Shown here: positions 20,051 to 28,764 of the stretch, piece after piece | Layout: every line of letters begins with the position of its first letter | Numbering within the stretch: the first letter of the stretch is position 1 | From: VRUE01 sp040879985 | GTDB taxonomy: Bacteria > Actinomycetota > Thermoleophilia > Solirubrobacterales > 70-9 | Length of the DNA stretch: 64,000 nt | Assembly: GCA_040879985.1 (NCBI GenBank) | Contig: JBBDJH010000016.1 | Span: 62,001-126,000, forward strand | Direction: 5' to 3' | Position numbers and translations under genes: made by a program | Notes under the pieces: model-generated | The model's input: only the letters and a program-made list of their open reading frames with translations | Database searches by the model: none | What the model was told of the DNA's origin: nothing

Positions 20051-20896
20051 ATGCCCGAGCTGCCCGAGGTTGAGATCACGGTGCGCCGCCTCGATGCCGC
20101 GCTGCGCGGAGCCGTCGTGGAATCCGCGCTGGCGCCCGGCATGAACGTGATGAAGAGCTTCGAGCCGCCACTCGACGCGCTGGCGGGCCGGGAGCTCACG
20201 AACGTGCGGCGGATCGGCAAGCTGCCGGTGGTCGAGTTCGGGGATCTCGCCTTGCTGATCCACCTGATGTCGGCGGGGCGCCTGAGGGTCTTCGAGAAAC
20301 GGGCGTCCCGCAAAGACCGCGCTTCGCGGGTACTGGTGCGGCTCGAGGATGGGCGCGAGCTGCGGCTGCGCGAGTTCGGCACCAAGCAGCGGGCGTGGGC
20401 GAAGCTGCTGCCGACCGGAGCCGTGAGCATGGATGAGGCGGTCGCCACCCTGGGCCCGGAAGCTTGGCCCCCGCCGTCGCTCGAGGCGTTCGCCGCGGCG
20501 ATCGACCCGCCGCGCCATCTGCACCCGCTGCTGCGCCACCAGCGCGACATCGCCGGCATCGGCCGCTCCTGGGTCGACGAGATCCTCTGGGAGGCGCGCC
20601 TCTCCCCGTTCAAGCAGGGATCCGAGTTGAGCGACGAGGAGATTGAGCGCCTCCACGCCGCCCTGCATGTCCTCGGCGACGCGATCGAGCACTACGAGGA
20701 AACTGTCGGCGACGAGCTGCCCGACAAGCCGCCGAAGCCACTGCGGATCCACAAGCACGAGGGCGAGCCCTGTCCAAGCTGCGGGGACCCGCTGGAGGCC
20801 GTCTACTTCGCCGAGCACCAGACCACCTACTGCCCGCGGGAGCAGACCGGCGGCCGCGTGCTCAAGGACCGCCGCCTCTCGCGTCTGCTCAAGTAG
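20051..20896 (+). CDS. mutM: Fpg/Nei family DNA glycosylase
   Basis: Bifunctional base-excision glycosylase/AP lyase for oxidised bases. The invariant start MPELPEVE fixes the ATG at 20051, since Pro2 is the nucleophile after removal of Met and Glu3 the acid. GRSWVDEILWEARLSPFKQGSEL matches the helix-two-turn-helix. The C-terminal zinc finger reads CPSC-x16-CPRE: Cys241, Cys244 and Cys261 are present, but the fourth Cys is Glu264. The substrate (8-oxoguanine or pyrimidine lesions) is therefore not certain. 281 residues. Confidence 0.88.
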   Translation: MPELPEVEITVRRLDAALRGAVVESALAPGMNVMKSFEPPLDALAGRELTNVRRIGKLPVVEFGDLALLIHLMSAGRLRVFEKRASRKDRASRVLVRLEDGRELRLREFGTKQRAWAKLLPTGAVSMDEAVATLGPEAWPPPSLEAFAAAIDPPRHLHPLLRHQRDIAGIGRSWVDEILWEARLSPFKQGSELSDEEIERLHAALHVLGDAIEHYEETVGDELPDKPPKPLRIHKHEGEPCPSCGDPLEAVYFAEHQTTYCPREQTGGRVLKDRRLSRLLK

Positions 20897-20982
20897 CGCT
20901 TCTTCCGCGGGTGGCGCAGAGGAGTAGACTTGAACGCAGTTCATTCGACTGGACTCAGGCACCGCGCCATGCCAGCGAACAT

Positions 20983-21030
20983 ATGACCATCGAGGCCCTT
21001 CCAGGGCCGTTTCGAGGCAACCGAAAATGA
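20983..21030 (+). CDS. Possible 15-codon leader ORF overlapping the nadA start
   Basis: ATG at 20983 opens a 15-codon frame (MTIEALPGPFRGNRK) whose TGA at 21028-21030 overlaps the nadA ATG as ATGA. It contains a GGCCCT-tcc-AGGGCC hairpin. No convincing ribosome-binding site or -10 box precedes it, so it may be chance; if translated, it would couple to nadA. Confidence 0.25.
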   Translation: MTIEALPGPFRGNRK

Positions 21031-22040
21031 GAGAGCTGCCGACGATCAACGAGCCGGTCCCGATGCTCGACCTCAGCCCCGAGGAGGTCGAGGAGATGGC
21101 GCGCGAGGTGCGCCGGCTGGCCCGCGAGCGCGACGCCGTGATCCTCGCCCACAACTACCAGGTGCCCGAGGTGCAGGATGTCGCCGACTACACCGGCGAC
21201 TCGCTCGGGCTCTCGCGCAAGGCCGCCGAGTCCGGCGCCTCGACGATCGCCTTCTGCGGCGTCCACTTCATGGCCGAGACGGCCTCGATCCTCTCGCCCG
21301 AGAAGACGGTCCTGATCCCCGACCTCGACGCCGGCTGCTCGCTCGCCGACTCGATCACCGCGGACGAGCTGCGCGCCTGGAAGGCGCGCCACGGCCCCGA
21401 CGCGGTCGTCGTCATGTACGTCAACACCTCGGCCGAGGTCAAGGCCGAGACCGACTACTGCTGCACCTCCTCCAACGCGGTCAAGGTGGTCGAACACATC
21501 CTCCGCGAGCACGGCCCGGAGACGGAGATCCTCTTCGGCCCGGACATGTGGCTGGGCGCCTACGTCGAGCGCGAGACCGGCCACTCGATGCACGTCTGGC
21601 CCGGCGAGTGCCACGTCCACGCCGGCATCCGGCCCGACGACATCAGGGCGCAGCGGGCCGCCCACCCGCAGGCCGAGTTCCTCGTCCACCCCGAGTGCGG
21701 CTGCGTCACCCAGGTGATGGAGTTCGTCGCCGCCGGCGAAGTCGAGGCGGAGGGCGTGCACATGCTCTCCACCGGGCAGATGCTCGACTACGTCCAGCAG
21801 CGGCCCGACGGCGAGTACATCGTCGCGACCGAGAACGGCATGCTGCACCCGCTGCAGCTGGCGGCGCCGGAGGCGAGCCTGATCGAGGCCAACCGGATGG
21901 CCTACTGCAAGTACATGAAGATGATCACGCTGCCGAAGCTGCGCGATGCGCTGCGCGAGATGAAGTTCGAGGTCAGCGTCCCGGCCGAGATCGCCGCGCG
22001 GGCGCGGCTGCCGATCGAGCGCATGGTCGCGATCGGCTAG
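21027..22040 (+). CDS. nadA: Quinolinate synthase A
   Basis: Iron-sulfur enzyme that condenses iminoaspartate with dihydroxyacetone phosphate to quinolinate, the substrate of NadC. ILAHNYQVPEVQDVADYTGDSLGLSRKA, FCGVHFMAETASILSPEKTVLIPDLDAGCSLAD, VVMYVNTSAEVKAETDYCCTSSNA, HPECGCVTQVM and CKYMKMITLPKL hold the three cluster cysteines and the substrate residues. 337 residues, the actinobacterial long form. A GAGG site lies about 9 nt before the ATG. It is followed by the transketolase gene 19 bp later. Confidence 0.97.
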   Translation: MRELPTINEPVPMLDLSPEEVEEMAREVRRLARERDAVILAHNYQVPEVQDVADYTGDSLGLSRKAAESGASTIAFCGVHFMAETASILSPEKTVLIPDLDAGCSLADSITADELRAWKARHGPDAVVVMYVNTSAEVKAETDYCCTSSNAVKVVEHILREHGPETEILFGPDMWLGAYVERETGHSMHVWPGECHVHAGIRPDDIRAQRAAHPQAEFLVHPECGCVTQVMEFVAAGEVEAEGVHMLSTGQMLDYVQQRPDGEYIVATENGMLHPLQLAAPEASLIEANRMAYCKYMKMITLPKLRDALREMKFEVSVPAEIAARARLPIERMVAIG

Positions 22041-22047
22041 CGACAGA

Positions 22048-22053
22048 TAAAGT
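22048..22053 (+). promoter_or_regulatory. Leaderless -10 box of transketolase
   Basis: TAAAGT ends 6 nt before the ATG at 22060; no ribosome-binding site is visible. Confidence 0.5.
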
Positions 22054-22059
22054 CAGGGC

Positions 22060-23928
22060 ATGGAGCAGGCGACCACTGAGGGCGCGATCGACCGCGAGCA
22101 GCTGCACGAGCTGGCGCAGCAGCTGCGCGTCGACTCGGTGCGCGCCGCCGCCGCCGCCAACTCGGGCCACCCGACCTCCTCGATGTCGGCCGCCGACCTG
22201 ATGGCGGTGCTGCTGGCGCGCTACCTGCGCTACGACTTCGACGCGCCCGAGAACCGCGCCAACGACCACCTCGTCTTCTCGAAGGGCCACGCCTCGCCGC
22301 TGCTCTACGGGATGTACAAGCTGGCCGGGGCGATCGACGACGAGGAGCTGCTCACCTTCCGCGAGTTCGGCTCGCGCCTGCAGGGCCACCCGACCCCGGA
22401 AATCCCCTGGGTCGACGTCGCCACCGGCTCGCTCGGCCAGGGCCTGCCGATCTCGGTCGGGATCGCCCTCGCCGGCGAGCGGCTCGAGGCGGCGGACTTC
22501 CGGGTCTGGGTGCTCTGCGGCGACTCCGAGCTGGCCGAGGGCTCGATGTGGGAGGCCTTCGAGCACGCCGGCCAGGCGGGGCTCGACAAGATGATCGCGA
22601 TCGTCGACGTCAACCGGCTCGGCCAGCGCGGCCCGACGATGCACGAGTGGGACACCGCCTCGCTGGCGGCCCGCACCGCCGCCTGCGGCTGGGACGTGCA
22701 GGAGATCGACGGCCACGACATCGAGGCGATCGACGCGGCCTACGCGCGGGCGCTGGCCGCCGACCGGCCGGCGGCGATCTTCGCCCGCACCAAGAAGGGC
22801 TCCGGCGTCGCCGCGGTCGAGGACCAGCCGAACCAGCACGGCAAGCCGCTGGCCGACCCCGAGGCCGCGGTCGAGGAGCTCGGCGGTGTGCGCTCGCTGC
22901 GGGTCGCGGTGCAGCACCCGCCCGAGCCGCGCCCGTACGAGATCGAGTGCGCGACGGTCGAGCGGCCCGCCTACGAGATCGGCGAGAAGGTCGCCACCAG
23001 GGGCGCCTACGGCGACGCCCTCGCCTGGCTCGGCTCGATCGACGAGCGGGTCGTCGCGCTCGACGGCGAGGTCGGCAACTCGACCTACGCCGAGCGCTTC
23101 GCCGCCAAGCACCCGGAGCGCTTCTTCGAGATGTACATCGCCGAGCAGCAGCTGGTCGCCGCCGGCGTCGGCCTGCAGACGCGCGGTTGGAAGCCCTTCG
23201 CCTCGTCCTTCGGCGCCTTCCTCAGCCGTGCCTACGACTTCATCCGCATGGCGGCGATCTCCGACGCCGACCTGAAGCTCTGCGGCTCCCACGTCGGCGT
23301 CTCGATCGGCCCCGACGGGCCCTCGCAGATGGCGCTCGAAGACATCGCCGCCTTCCGCGCCGTGCTCGACAGCGTCGTCCTCTACCCCAGCGACGCCAAC
23401 CAGGCGGTCGCCCTGCTCGACGCGATGCGCGAGCACCGCGGGGTCAGCTACATGCGGACCACGCGCGAGGCGACCCCGGTGCTCTACGGGCCGGACGAGA
23501 GCTTCCGGATCGGCGGCAGCCACACCGTGCGCAGCAGCGACGCCGACGCCGTCACCCTGATCGGCGCCGGGATCACCCTGCGCGAATGCCTCGCCGCCGC
23601 CGACGAGCTCGCCGGCAGGGGGATCGCCGCCCGCGTGGTCGACCTCTACTCGGTCAAGCCGGTCGACGCCGCGACGATCCTCGCCGCGGCAGGGGAGACC
23701 GGGGCCCTGATCACGGTCGAGGACCACTGGGCGGAGGGGGGCATCGGCGAGACCGTCGCCGGCGTCCTCGCCGAAGCCGCCGCCGGCACCCCGCTCGTCC
23801 GCCTCGCGGTCACCGCGCGACCGACCAGCGGCCCCCCGGCGGACCTGCTCGCCGCGGCGGGCATCGACGCTGGTGCGGTTGTGACTGCGGCGGAACACGC
23901 GGTTCGGCGCGCAAGCACCCGCGACTGA
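22060..23928 (+). CDS. tkt: Transketolase
   Basis: Thiamine-diphosphate enzyme of the pentose phosphate pathway moving two-carbon units. The N-terminal domain has NSGHPTSSMSAADLMAVLL, FSKGHASPLLYGMYKLAG, and the cofactor motif GDSELAEGSMWEAFEHAG ... VDVNRLGQ at about residues 150-187. The pyrimidine domain has EVGNSTYAERFAAKHPERFFEMYIAEQQLVAAGVGL at about 342-377. A C-terminal transketolase domain follows. At 622 residues it is a shorter single-chain type, closer to animal/archaeal-like transketolases than to the 660-residue enterobacterial enzyme. DXP synthase is less likely, as its signature blocks are missing. Confidence 0.93.
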   Translation: MEQATTEGAIDREQLHELAQQLRVDSVRAAAAANSGHPTSSMSAADLMAVLLARYLRYDFDAPENRANDHLVFSKGHASPLLYGMYKLAGAIDDEELLTFREFGSRLQGHPTPEIPWVDVATGSLGQGLPISVGIALAGERLEAADFRVWVLCGDSELAEGSMWEAFEHAGQAGLDKMIAIVDVNRLGQRGPTMHEWDTASLAARTAACGWDVQEIDGHDIEAIDAAYARALAADRPAAIFARTKKGSGVAAVEDQPNQHGKPLADPEAAVEELGGVRSLRVAVQHPPEPRPYEIECATVERPAYEIGEKVATRGAYGDALAWLGSIDERVVALDGEVGNSTYAERFAAKHPERFFEMYIAEQQLVAAGVGLQTRGWKPFASSFGAFLSRAYDFIRMAAISDADLKLCGSHVGVSIGPDGPSQMALEDIAAFRAVLDSVVLYPSDANQAVALLDAMREHRGVSYMRTTREATPVLYGPDESFRIGGSHTVRSSDADAVTLIGAGITLRECLAAADELAGRGIAARVVDLYSVKPVDAATILAAAGETGALITVEDHWAEGGIGETVAGVLAEAAAGTPLVRLAVTARPTSGPPADLLAAAGIDAGAVVTAAEHAVRRASTRD

Positions 23929-23966
23929 CGCGCCTGGTCGGCGCTGGATCACCACCCACCTCCTCA

Positions 23967-23985
23967 CGAATAGCTTTGCTATTCG
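23967..23985. repeat. Short perfect hairpin in the tkt-ftsE gap (family with 51531)
   Basis: CGAATAGC-TTT-GCTATTCG: 8-bp arms and a 3-nt loop. The same GAATAGC-NNN-GCTATTC hairpin is at 51531-51553, and both are followed at some distance by GCGTCC and CTTGCC blocks. The rest of the 208-bp gap holds no gene that I can support. Confidence 0.7.
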
Positions 23986-24136
23986 CTCGTCGGCGTGCGG
24001 CGTCCAGCTTGCCCATTCGCGCCCTCGCGAGCACTTCCGCTTGAACCGCGCGTCCCACCGCCAACGGTATTGCAAGCTCTGGCTAATAAATCGCTAGGCT
24101 TCTGCACACATTCATTCGGTCGGCAGGAGGGTGACG

Positions 24137-24973
24137 GTGGTCGCAGAACAGAGCCGTGCAATGACTAAGGAGAAGAATCGACGGCCGGGCGGCGCGCCGA
24201 TCATCGAGCTGCGCGACGTGACCAAGGTCTATCCCGGCGGCCACATGGCGCTCGACCGCGTCTCGCTGGCGGTCGACCGCGGCGAGTTCGTCTTCCTCGT
24301 CGGCCCGACGGGCTGCGGCAAGTCGACCCTGATCAAGATGCTGATCCGCGAGCTGGCCGCGACCGACGGCAGCGTCCGCATCGCCGGCCGCGACATCGGC
24401 GAGATGGCGGAGAAGAAAATCCCGCAGCTGCGGCGCAACATCGGCACCGTCTTCCAGGACTTCAAGCTGCTCCCCGACCGCACGGTCTTCGACAACGTCG
24501 CCTACGCGCTGCAGGTGCTCGGCGCCCACCGCGGCGAAATCCGCCGCCAGGTGCCGGAGATCCTCCGCCTGGTCGGCCTCTCGACCAAGCTGCACAGCTA
24601 TCCCGACGAGCTCTCCGGCGGCGAGCAGCAGCGCGTCTCGATCGCCCGCGCCTTCGTCAATCACCCGCCGCTGCTGCTCGCCGACGAGCCCAGCGGCAAC
24701 CTCGACCCGGTCACCTCGATCGGCGTGATGCAGCTGCTCTACCGGATCAACAAGACCGGCACGACGGTCGTCGTCGTCACCCATGACCGCGAGATGGTCG
24801 ACAACATGCGCCGCCGCGTGATCGAGCTCTACGAGGGCCGCGTCGTCCGCGACGAGGTCAGCGGCGGCTACACCGAGGAGTCGACCTCGGAGTTCGGCCT
24901 GCGGATGCGGGCCGAGATGGGGGTCGGCCCGGAGGGCCAGACCAACGGCCACGCGAACGAGTCGCTGCTCTAG
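24137..24973 (+). CDS. ftsE: Cell division ATP-binding protein FtsE
   Basis: ABC ATPase that, with FtsX, controls septal peptidoglycan hydrolases. Walker A GPTGCGKSTLIK at about residue 56, Q-loop VFQDFKLLPDRTVFDNVAYAL, signature LSGGEQQRVSIARAFVNHPPLLLADEPSGNLDP, and the H-loop THDREM are all intact. The start is uncertain: GTG at 24137 lies 6 nt after AGGAGG, while GTG 24131 abuts that site and ATG 24161 is also possible. A 20-residue N-terminal extension and about 40 C-terminal residues exceed the compact FtsE core. It ends directly before ftsX. Confidence 0.95.
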   Translation: MVAEQSRAMTKEKNRRPGGAPIIELRDVTKVYPGGHMALDRVSLAVDRGEFVFLVGPTGCGKSTLIKMLIRELAATDGSVRIAGRDIGEMAEKKIPQLRRNIGTVFQDFKLLPDRTVFDNVAYALQVLGAHRGEIRRQVPEILRLVGLSTKLHSYPDELSGGEQQRVSIARAFVNHPPLLLADEPSGNLDPVTSIGVMQLLYRINKTGTTVVVVTHDREMVDNMRRRVIELYEGRVVRDEVSGGYTEESTSEFGLRMRAEMGVGPEGQTNGHANESLL

Positions 24974-25891
24974 ATGTCACGGCTGCTCTTCTTCACCCAG
25001 GAGGCGTTCCGCGCCCTGCGCCGCAACGGGGCGCCGAGCATGGCCGCGATAGTGACCACGGTCGTCACCGTGATCCTGCTCGGGGTGCTGATCCCGGTCT
25101 TCCAGACGACGCAGGCGAAGAGCGACCAGGTGCGCGACAGCCTCGAGTTCAGGGTGGCGATCTTCGACGACGCCACCCGGGCCGAGATCGGCGCGCTCGA
25201 CGGCCAACTGCGCGAGATCCCCCACGTCGAGTCGGTCAACCTGATCACCAAGGCCGAGGCGCTGGCCGAACTGCGCGAGGACCTCGGCAAGGAGAAGAGC
25301 GGCGAACTGCTGACCCAGCTCAACTCGAACCCGCTGCCGGCCAACTTCCGGGTCAAGGCCGACGACGCGAGCAACCTCGACGCGGTGCGGGCGGCGGTGA
25401 CGCCGCCCGGCGCCAACGGCAAGCCGCAGCCGATCTCGCCGATCGTCCAGGACGTCTTCGACCGCCAGGAAGACTCGCAGAAGATCGAGCAGGTGACGAG
25501 CGCCCTGAAGATCGTCCTGACCGTGATCACGGCGCTGCTGATCGTCGCCTCGCTGATGCTGGTCGGCAACACGATCCGGCTCTCGATCTACACCCGTCGC
25601 CGCGAGGTCGAGGTGATGCGCCTGGTCGGCGCCACCCGCTGGTTCATCCGCTGGCCGTTCATGATCGAGGGGGTCGTCGTCGGCTTCGCCGGAGGCTTGA
25701 TAGCCATACTTATCCTGTGGCTGGGCAAGCTCACGATCGTCGACCCGCTGAGCGACAGCATCGGCTTCCTCGCCGCGCAGAACAGCACGACGCTCTCCTT
25801 CCCGGCGCTGGTCGCGATCCTCTTCGCCGCCGCGGTGCTGGTCTCGGCGATCGGCTCCGGCGTCACCCTGCGCCGCTTCCTCAAGGTCTGA
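24974..25891 (+). CDS. ftsX: Cell division membrane protein FtsX
   Basis: Membrane partner of FtsE. A short cytoplasmic start is followed by a transmembrane helix (MAAIVTTVVTVILLGVLIPVF, residues about 19-39), the extracytoplasmic ECD (about 45-175) that contacts a peptidoglycan hydrolase, and three further helices (VLTVITALLIVASLMLVG, VVVGFAGGLIAILILWLG, LVAILFAAAVLVSAIGSG). The EVMRLVGATRWFIRWPFMIEG block is characteristic. It begins at the base after the ftsE stop, and the putative carboxyl-terminal protease follows 7 bp after. Confidence 0.94.
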   Translation: MSRLLFFTQEAFRALRRNGAPSMAAIVTTVVTVILLGVLIPVFQTTQAKSDQVRDSLEFRVAIFDDATRAEIGALDGQLREIPHVESVNLITKAEALAELREDLGKEKSGELLTQLNSNPLPANFRVKADDASNLDAVRAAVTPPGANGKPQPISPIVQDVFDRQEDSQKIEQVTSALKIVLTVITALLIVASLMLVGNTIRLSIYTRRREVEVMRLVGATRWFIRWPFMIEGVVVGFAGGLIAILILWLGKLTIVDPLSDSIGFLAAQNSTTLSFPALVAILFAAAVLVSAIGSGVTLRRFLKV

Positions 25892-25898
25892 TTCCGGC

Positions 25899-27080
25899 GT
25901 GAGCGTCGCGCGGACGGTGGGCCTGACGGCCGCGCTGCTCATCATGCTCGCGGCCGGGCTGTGGGTCGGCGGCCACCCGGCGAAGATGCCGCCGCCGCTG
26001 CGCGACGTCTTCGTCGACGACTCGGCCGGGCTGACCGCGGAAGCCAGCGAACTGATCGAGGACAACTACTACCGCGAGGTGCCGCGGGACGAGCTCGCCG
26101 ACTCCTCGCTGCGGGGCATGGTCAGGGGCCTGCGGCGACGCCACCGCGACCGTTTCTCGGAGTACTTCTCGGCGCAGCAGCTGGCCCGCTTCAACGAGGA
26201 AATCGAGGGGCGCTTCTCCGGGATCGGCCTCAGCGTCAGCGCCGTCGAGGACGGCCTGCGGGTGATCGGCGTGTTCAAACGCTCGCCGGCCGAAGCGGCG
26301 GGGATCGCGGCCGGGGACACGATCGTCTCGGTCGACGGCCGCTCGATCGCCGGGCTCGGCTCGAACGCCTCGACGGCGCTGATCAAGGGCCCGGAAGGGA
26401 CCGAGGTGACCGTCGGCGTTCGCGGCCCGCAGCGCGGCAGGCCACGCCAGGTGCGGCTGACCCGGGCGGAGATCTCGGTGCCGGTCGTCGATAGCGAGCT
26501 GGAGACGGTGCGCGGCGAGAAGATCGCCTACGTCCGCCTCGCTGCCTTCAGCGAAGGCGCCCACGGGGCGCTGAAGCGGGCGGTCCGCAAATTGCAGCGG
26601 CGGGGCGCCAAGGGCCTGGTGCTCGACCTGCGCGGCAACGGCGGCGGCCTGTTCGACGAGGCGGTGCTGAGCGCGAGCGTCTTCCTGCCCGAGGGCGAGA
26701 CGGTCGTCACGACCGAGTCGCGCACCCAGGGCGAGGCCGTCTACGAGGCCAGGGGCGGCAACCTGCCGGCGCTGCCGACCGTCGTCCTGATCGACCGCAA
26801 CACCGCCTCGGCGGCGGAGATCCTCGCCGCGGCGCTGGCCGACTATGCCGGCGCGCGGATCGTCGGCACGCGCTCCTACGGCAAGGGCGTCTTTCAGCAG
26901 GAGATCGACCTCTCCAACGGCGGCGCCCTGAAGCTGACCGTCGGCGAGTACTTCACCCCGGACGGGACCAACCTGGCCGGCAACGGGATCGAGCCCGACG
27001 TGACGGTCCGCGACCGGCCCGGGACCCCGCGCGACGAGGCCCGCGAACGCGCCCTGGGCACCCTGGCGGCGCCCGAATGA
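25899..27080 (+). CDS. S41 family carboxy-terminal processing protease
   Basis: Secreted or membrane-anchored serine protease. There is an N-terminal hydrophobic segment (VGLTAALLIMLAAGLWVG), a helical lead, then a PDZ domain at about residues 100-185 (FSGIGLSVSAVEDGLRVIGVFKRSPAEAAGIAAGDTIVSVDGRSI). The S41 core has LDLRGNGGGLFDEAV, the catalytic Ser in DRNTASAAEILAAAL (about 303) and Lys in GTRSYGKGVFQQ (about 328). GTG start at 25899. Its place after ftsEX is shared with many actinobacteria and with ftsX-linked peptidoglycan hydrolase control. It may trim an envelope protein or a hydrolase; that role is inferred. Confidence 0.92.
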   Translation: MSVARTVGLTAALLIMLAAGLWVGGHPAKMPPPLRDVFVDDSAGLTAEASELIEDNYYREVPRDELADSSLRGMVRGLRRRHRDRFSEYFSAQQLARFNEEIEGRFSGIGLSVSAVEDGLRVIGVFKRSPAEAAGIAAGDTIVSVDGRSIAGLGSNASTALIKGPEGTEVTVGVRGPQRGRPRQVRLTRAEISVPVVDSELETVRGEKIAYVRLAAFSEGAHGALKRAVRKLQRRGAKGLVLDLRGNGGGLFDEAVLSASVFLPEGETVVTTESRTQGEAVYEARGGNLPALPTVVLIDRNTASAAEILAAALADYAGARIVGTRSYGKGVFQQEIDLSNGGALKLTVGEYFTPDGTNLAGNGIEPDVTVRDRPGTPRDEARERALGTLAAPE

Positions 27081-27081
27081 G

Positions 27082-27130
27082 CTTCCGGTGTGCCTTTTGC
27101 TCTCTATGCCGTCATAAAGCACACCGGAAG
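27082..27130 (+). promoter_or_regulatory. Hairpin able to mask the rnr ribosome-binding site
   Basis: CTTCCGGTGTGC (27082-27093) pairs perfectly with GCACACCGGAAG (27119-27130). The right arm runs into GGAAGGAGC, the ribosome-binding site of the next gene, so the folded form would cover part of it. The left arm starts right after the protease stop, so it could also act as a terminator. Confidence 0.6.
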
Positions 27131-27141
27131 GAGCTTTGGCG

Positions 27142-28764
27142 GTGAGCCGGCCGGACTGGCGCCAGCATCGGGAGCGGCAGCGGTCGCGCGGCCGCGGTCG
27201 CAAACGGGCCGAGCCAAAAACCGCCCGCGACGCGGTCGAGGCGCTGCTGCGCGAGGAGCTGGGCGGGCGCGGCTTCCGCGCCTCGCTCGAGCGCGAGGCC
27301 GGCGCGGCGGCCGCCGTGGCGGAGCGCCGCGGCGGCCCGCGCCGCGACCTGACCGCGCTCTCGACCTTCACCGTTGACCCGGCGACCGCGCGCGACTTCG
27401 ACGACGCCGTCTCGGCCCAGCGCGAGGGCGAGCGGCTGCGGCTCTGGATCCACATCGCCGATGTCGCCGCCCACGTGCCGCCCGGCTCGCCGCTCGATCG
27501 CGAGGCGCGGCGGCGGGCCAACAGCACCTACGCGCCGGGGGCGGTCGAGCCGATGCTGCCGCAGGCGCTGAGCGAGCAGGCCTGCAGCCTGGCCCCCGGA
27601 GTCGAGCGGCTGGCGGTGACGGCCGAGGTCGAGCTCGACGCCGCCGGGCGCGCGGGTGCCGCCTCCTTCTACCGCAGCCGGATCCGCTCCGACGCGCGGC
27701 TCGACTACGACCAACTCGACCTGATCTTCGCCGGTCGCGTCGCCGCGCCCGAGGGAATCGCCGAACCGCTTGCCGCCGCCCGCGCGGCGGCCGCGGCGCT
27801 GGGCGAACGGCGCGGCGCGACCAGCCTCGACGTCGAGTCCTTCGAGCCCGAGTTCCGCTTCGACGCGCGCGGCCACGTGAGCGGCGCCCGCGGCGTCGCC
27901 CAGACCGAGGCGCACCGCTTGATCGAGCGGCTGATGATCCTCGCCAACGAGCAGGTCGCGCAGCTGCTCGAGCGCAAGCGGGTAGCGGCGATCTACCGCG
28001 TCCACGCCCAGCCGGACGCGCAGCGGATCGAGCGCCTGATTGCGCAGCTGCACGAGCTCGGTATCCCGACGCCGCCGCTGCGCGGGACGCCGGCCCCGAG
28101 CGAGGCAGCGCAGCTTGCCGCCGACGCCAGCCGCCTGGTCACCCGCGAGGCGAGCCGGCGCGGCCACGGCCGCGCCGCGTATACATCGCTCGTGCTGCGA
28201 TCCCTCAAACAAGCCTCTTACAGCGAGCGCAACAGCGGCCACGCCGGGCTCGGCAGCGCCGCCTACTGTCACTTCACCTCGCCGATCCGCCGCTACCCGG
28301 ACCTGATCGTCCACCGCGCCTTGCTGGCGACCCTGGGCGAGGGCGAGCCGGCGCCGAGCGCCGCCGAAGCCCGCCAGGCCGCCGCGCACTGCAGCGAGCG
28401 CGAGCGCGACTCGATGCGGGTCGAGCGCCGCGCCGACGACATCTGCGCGGCCTTTCTGCTCGAGCGCGAGCTGAGCCGGCGCGGGGCCGAGACCGAGTTC
28501 GAAGGGGAGGTGGCCGGGCTGATCCGGGCCGGCGCCTTCGTCGCCTTCGGCGGCGAGCTGGGCGACGTCTACGAAGGCTTCCTGCCGGCGCGCCGGATCG
28601 GCGGCAGCGAGCGCTTCGAGCTGGACGCGAGCGAGACGGCGCTGATCGGCGCCGGCTCGAAGCGCAGGCTGCGGCTCGGCGACCCGGTATCGGTCCGGGT
28701 GAGCGGGGTCGAAGCGGCGCGCGGGCGCACCGACTTGGAGCCGGTGGAGGGCGATCGTGGCTAA
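27142..28764 (+). CDS. rnr: RNase R/RNase II family 3'-5' exoribonuclease
   Basis: Processive RNB-domain nuclease. The catalytic core has DPATARDFDDAVSA with the Mg-binding Asp residues (about 80-93), WIHIADVAAHVPPGSPLDREARRRANSTYAPG, EAHRLIERLMILANEQVA, YCHFTSPIRRYPDLIVHRALL, and a C-terminal S1 domain (LGDVYEGFLPARRIGG ... GDPVSVRVSGVEAARG). The N-terminal cold-shock domains are reduced, so the 540-residue size is shorter than E. coli RNase R. Start choice between TTG 27136 and GTG 27142 is open; GTG has better spacing to GGAAGGAG. The end overlaps smpB by 8 bp, fitting the RNase R-SmpB-tmRNA partnership. Confidence 0.93.
   Translation: MSRPDWRQHRERQRSRGRGRKRAEPKTARDAVEALLREELGGRGFRASLEREAGAAAAVAERRGGPRRDLTALSTFTVDPATARDFDDAVSAQREGERLRLWIHIADVAAHVPPGSPLDREARRRANSTYAPGAVEPMLPQALSEQACSLAPGVERLAVTAEVELDAAGRAGAASFYRSRIRSDARLDYDQLDLIFAGRVAAPEGIAEPLAAARAAAAALGERRGATSLDVESFEPEFRFDARGHVSGARGVAQTEAHRLIERLMILANEQVAQLLERKRVAAIYRVHAQPDAQRIERLIAQLHELGIPTPPLRGTPAPSEAAQLAADASRLVTREASRRGHGRAAYTSLVLRSLKQASYSERNSGHAGLGSAAYCHFTSPIRRYPDLIVHRALLATLGEGEPAPSAAEARQAAAHCSERERDSMRVERRADDICAAFLLERELSRRGAETEFEGEVAGLIRAGAFVAFGGELGDVYEGFLPARRIGGSERFELDASETALIGAGSKRRLRLGDPVSVRVSGVEAARGRTDLEPVEGDRG

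Noticed and set aside
20897..21026. NAD riboswitch (nadA motif) before nadA
   Set aside because: The conserved paired hairpins and loop sequences of that class were not found.
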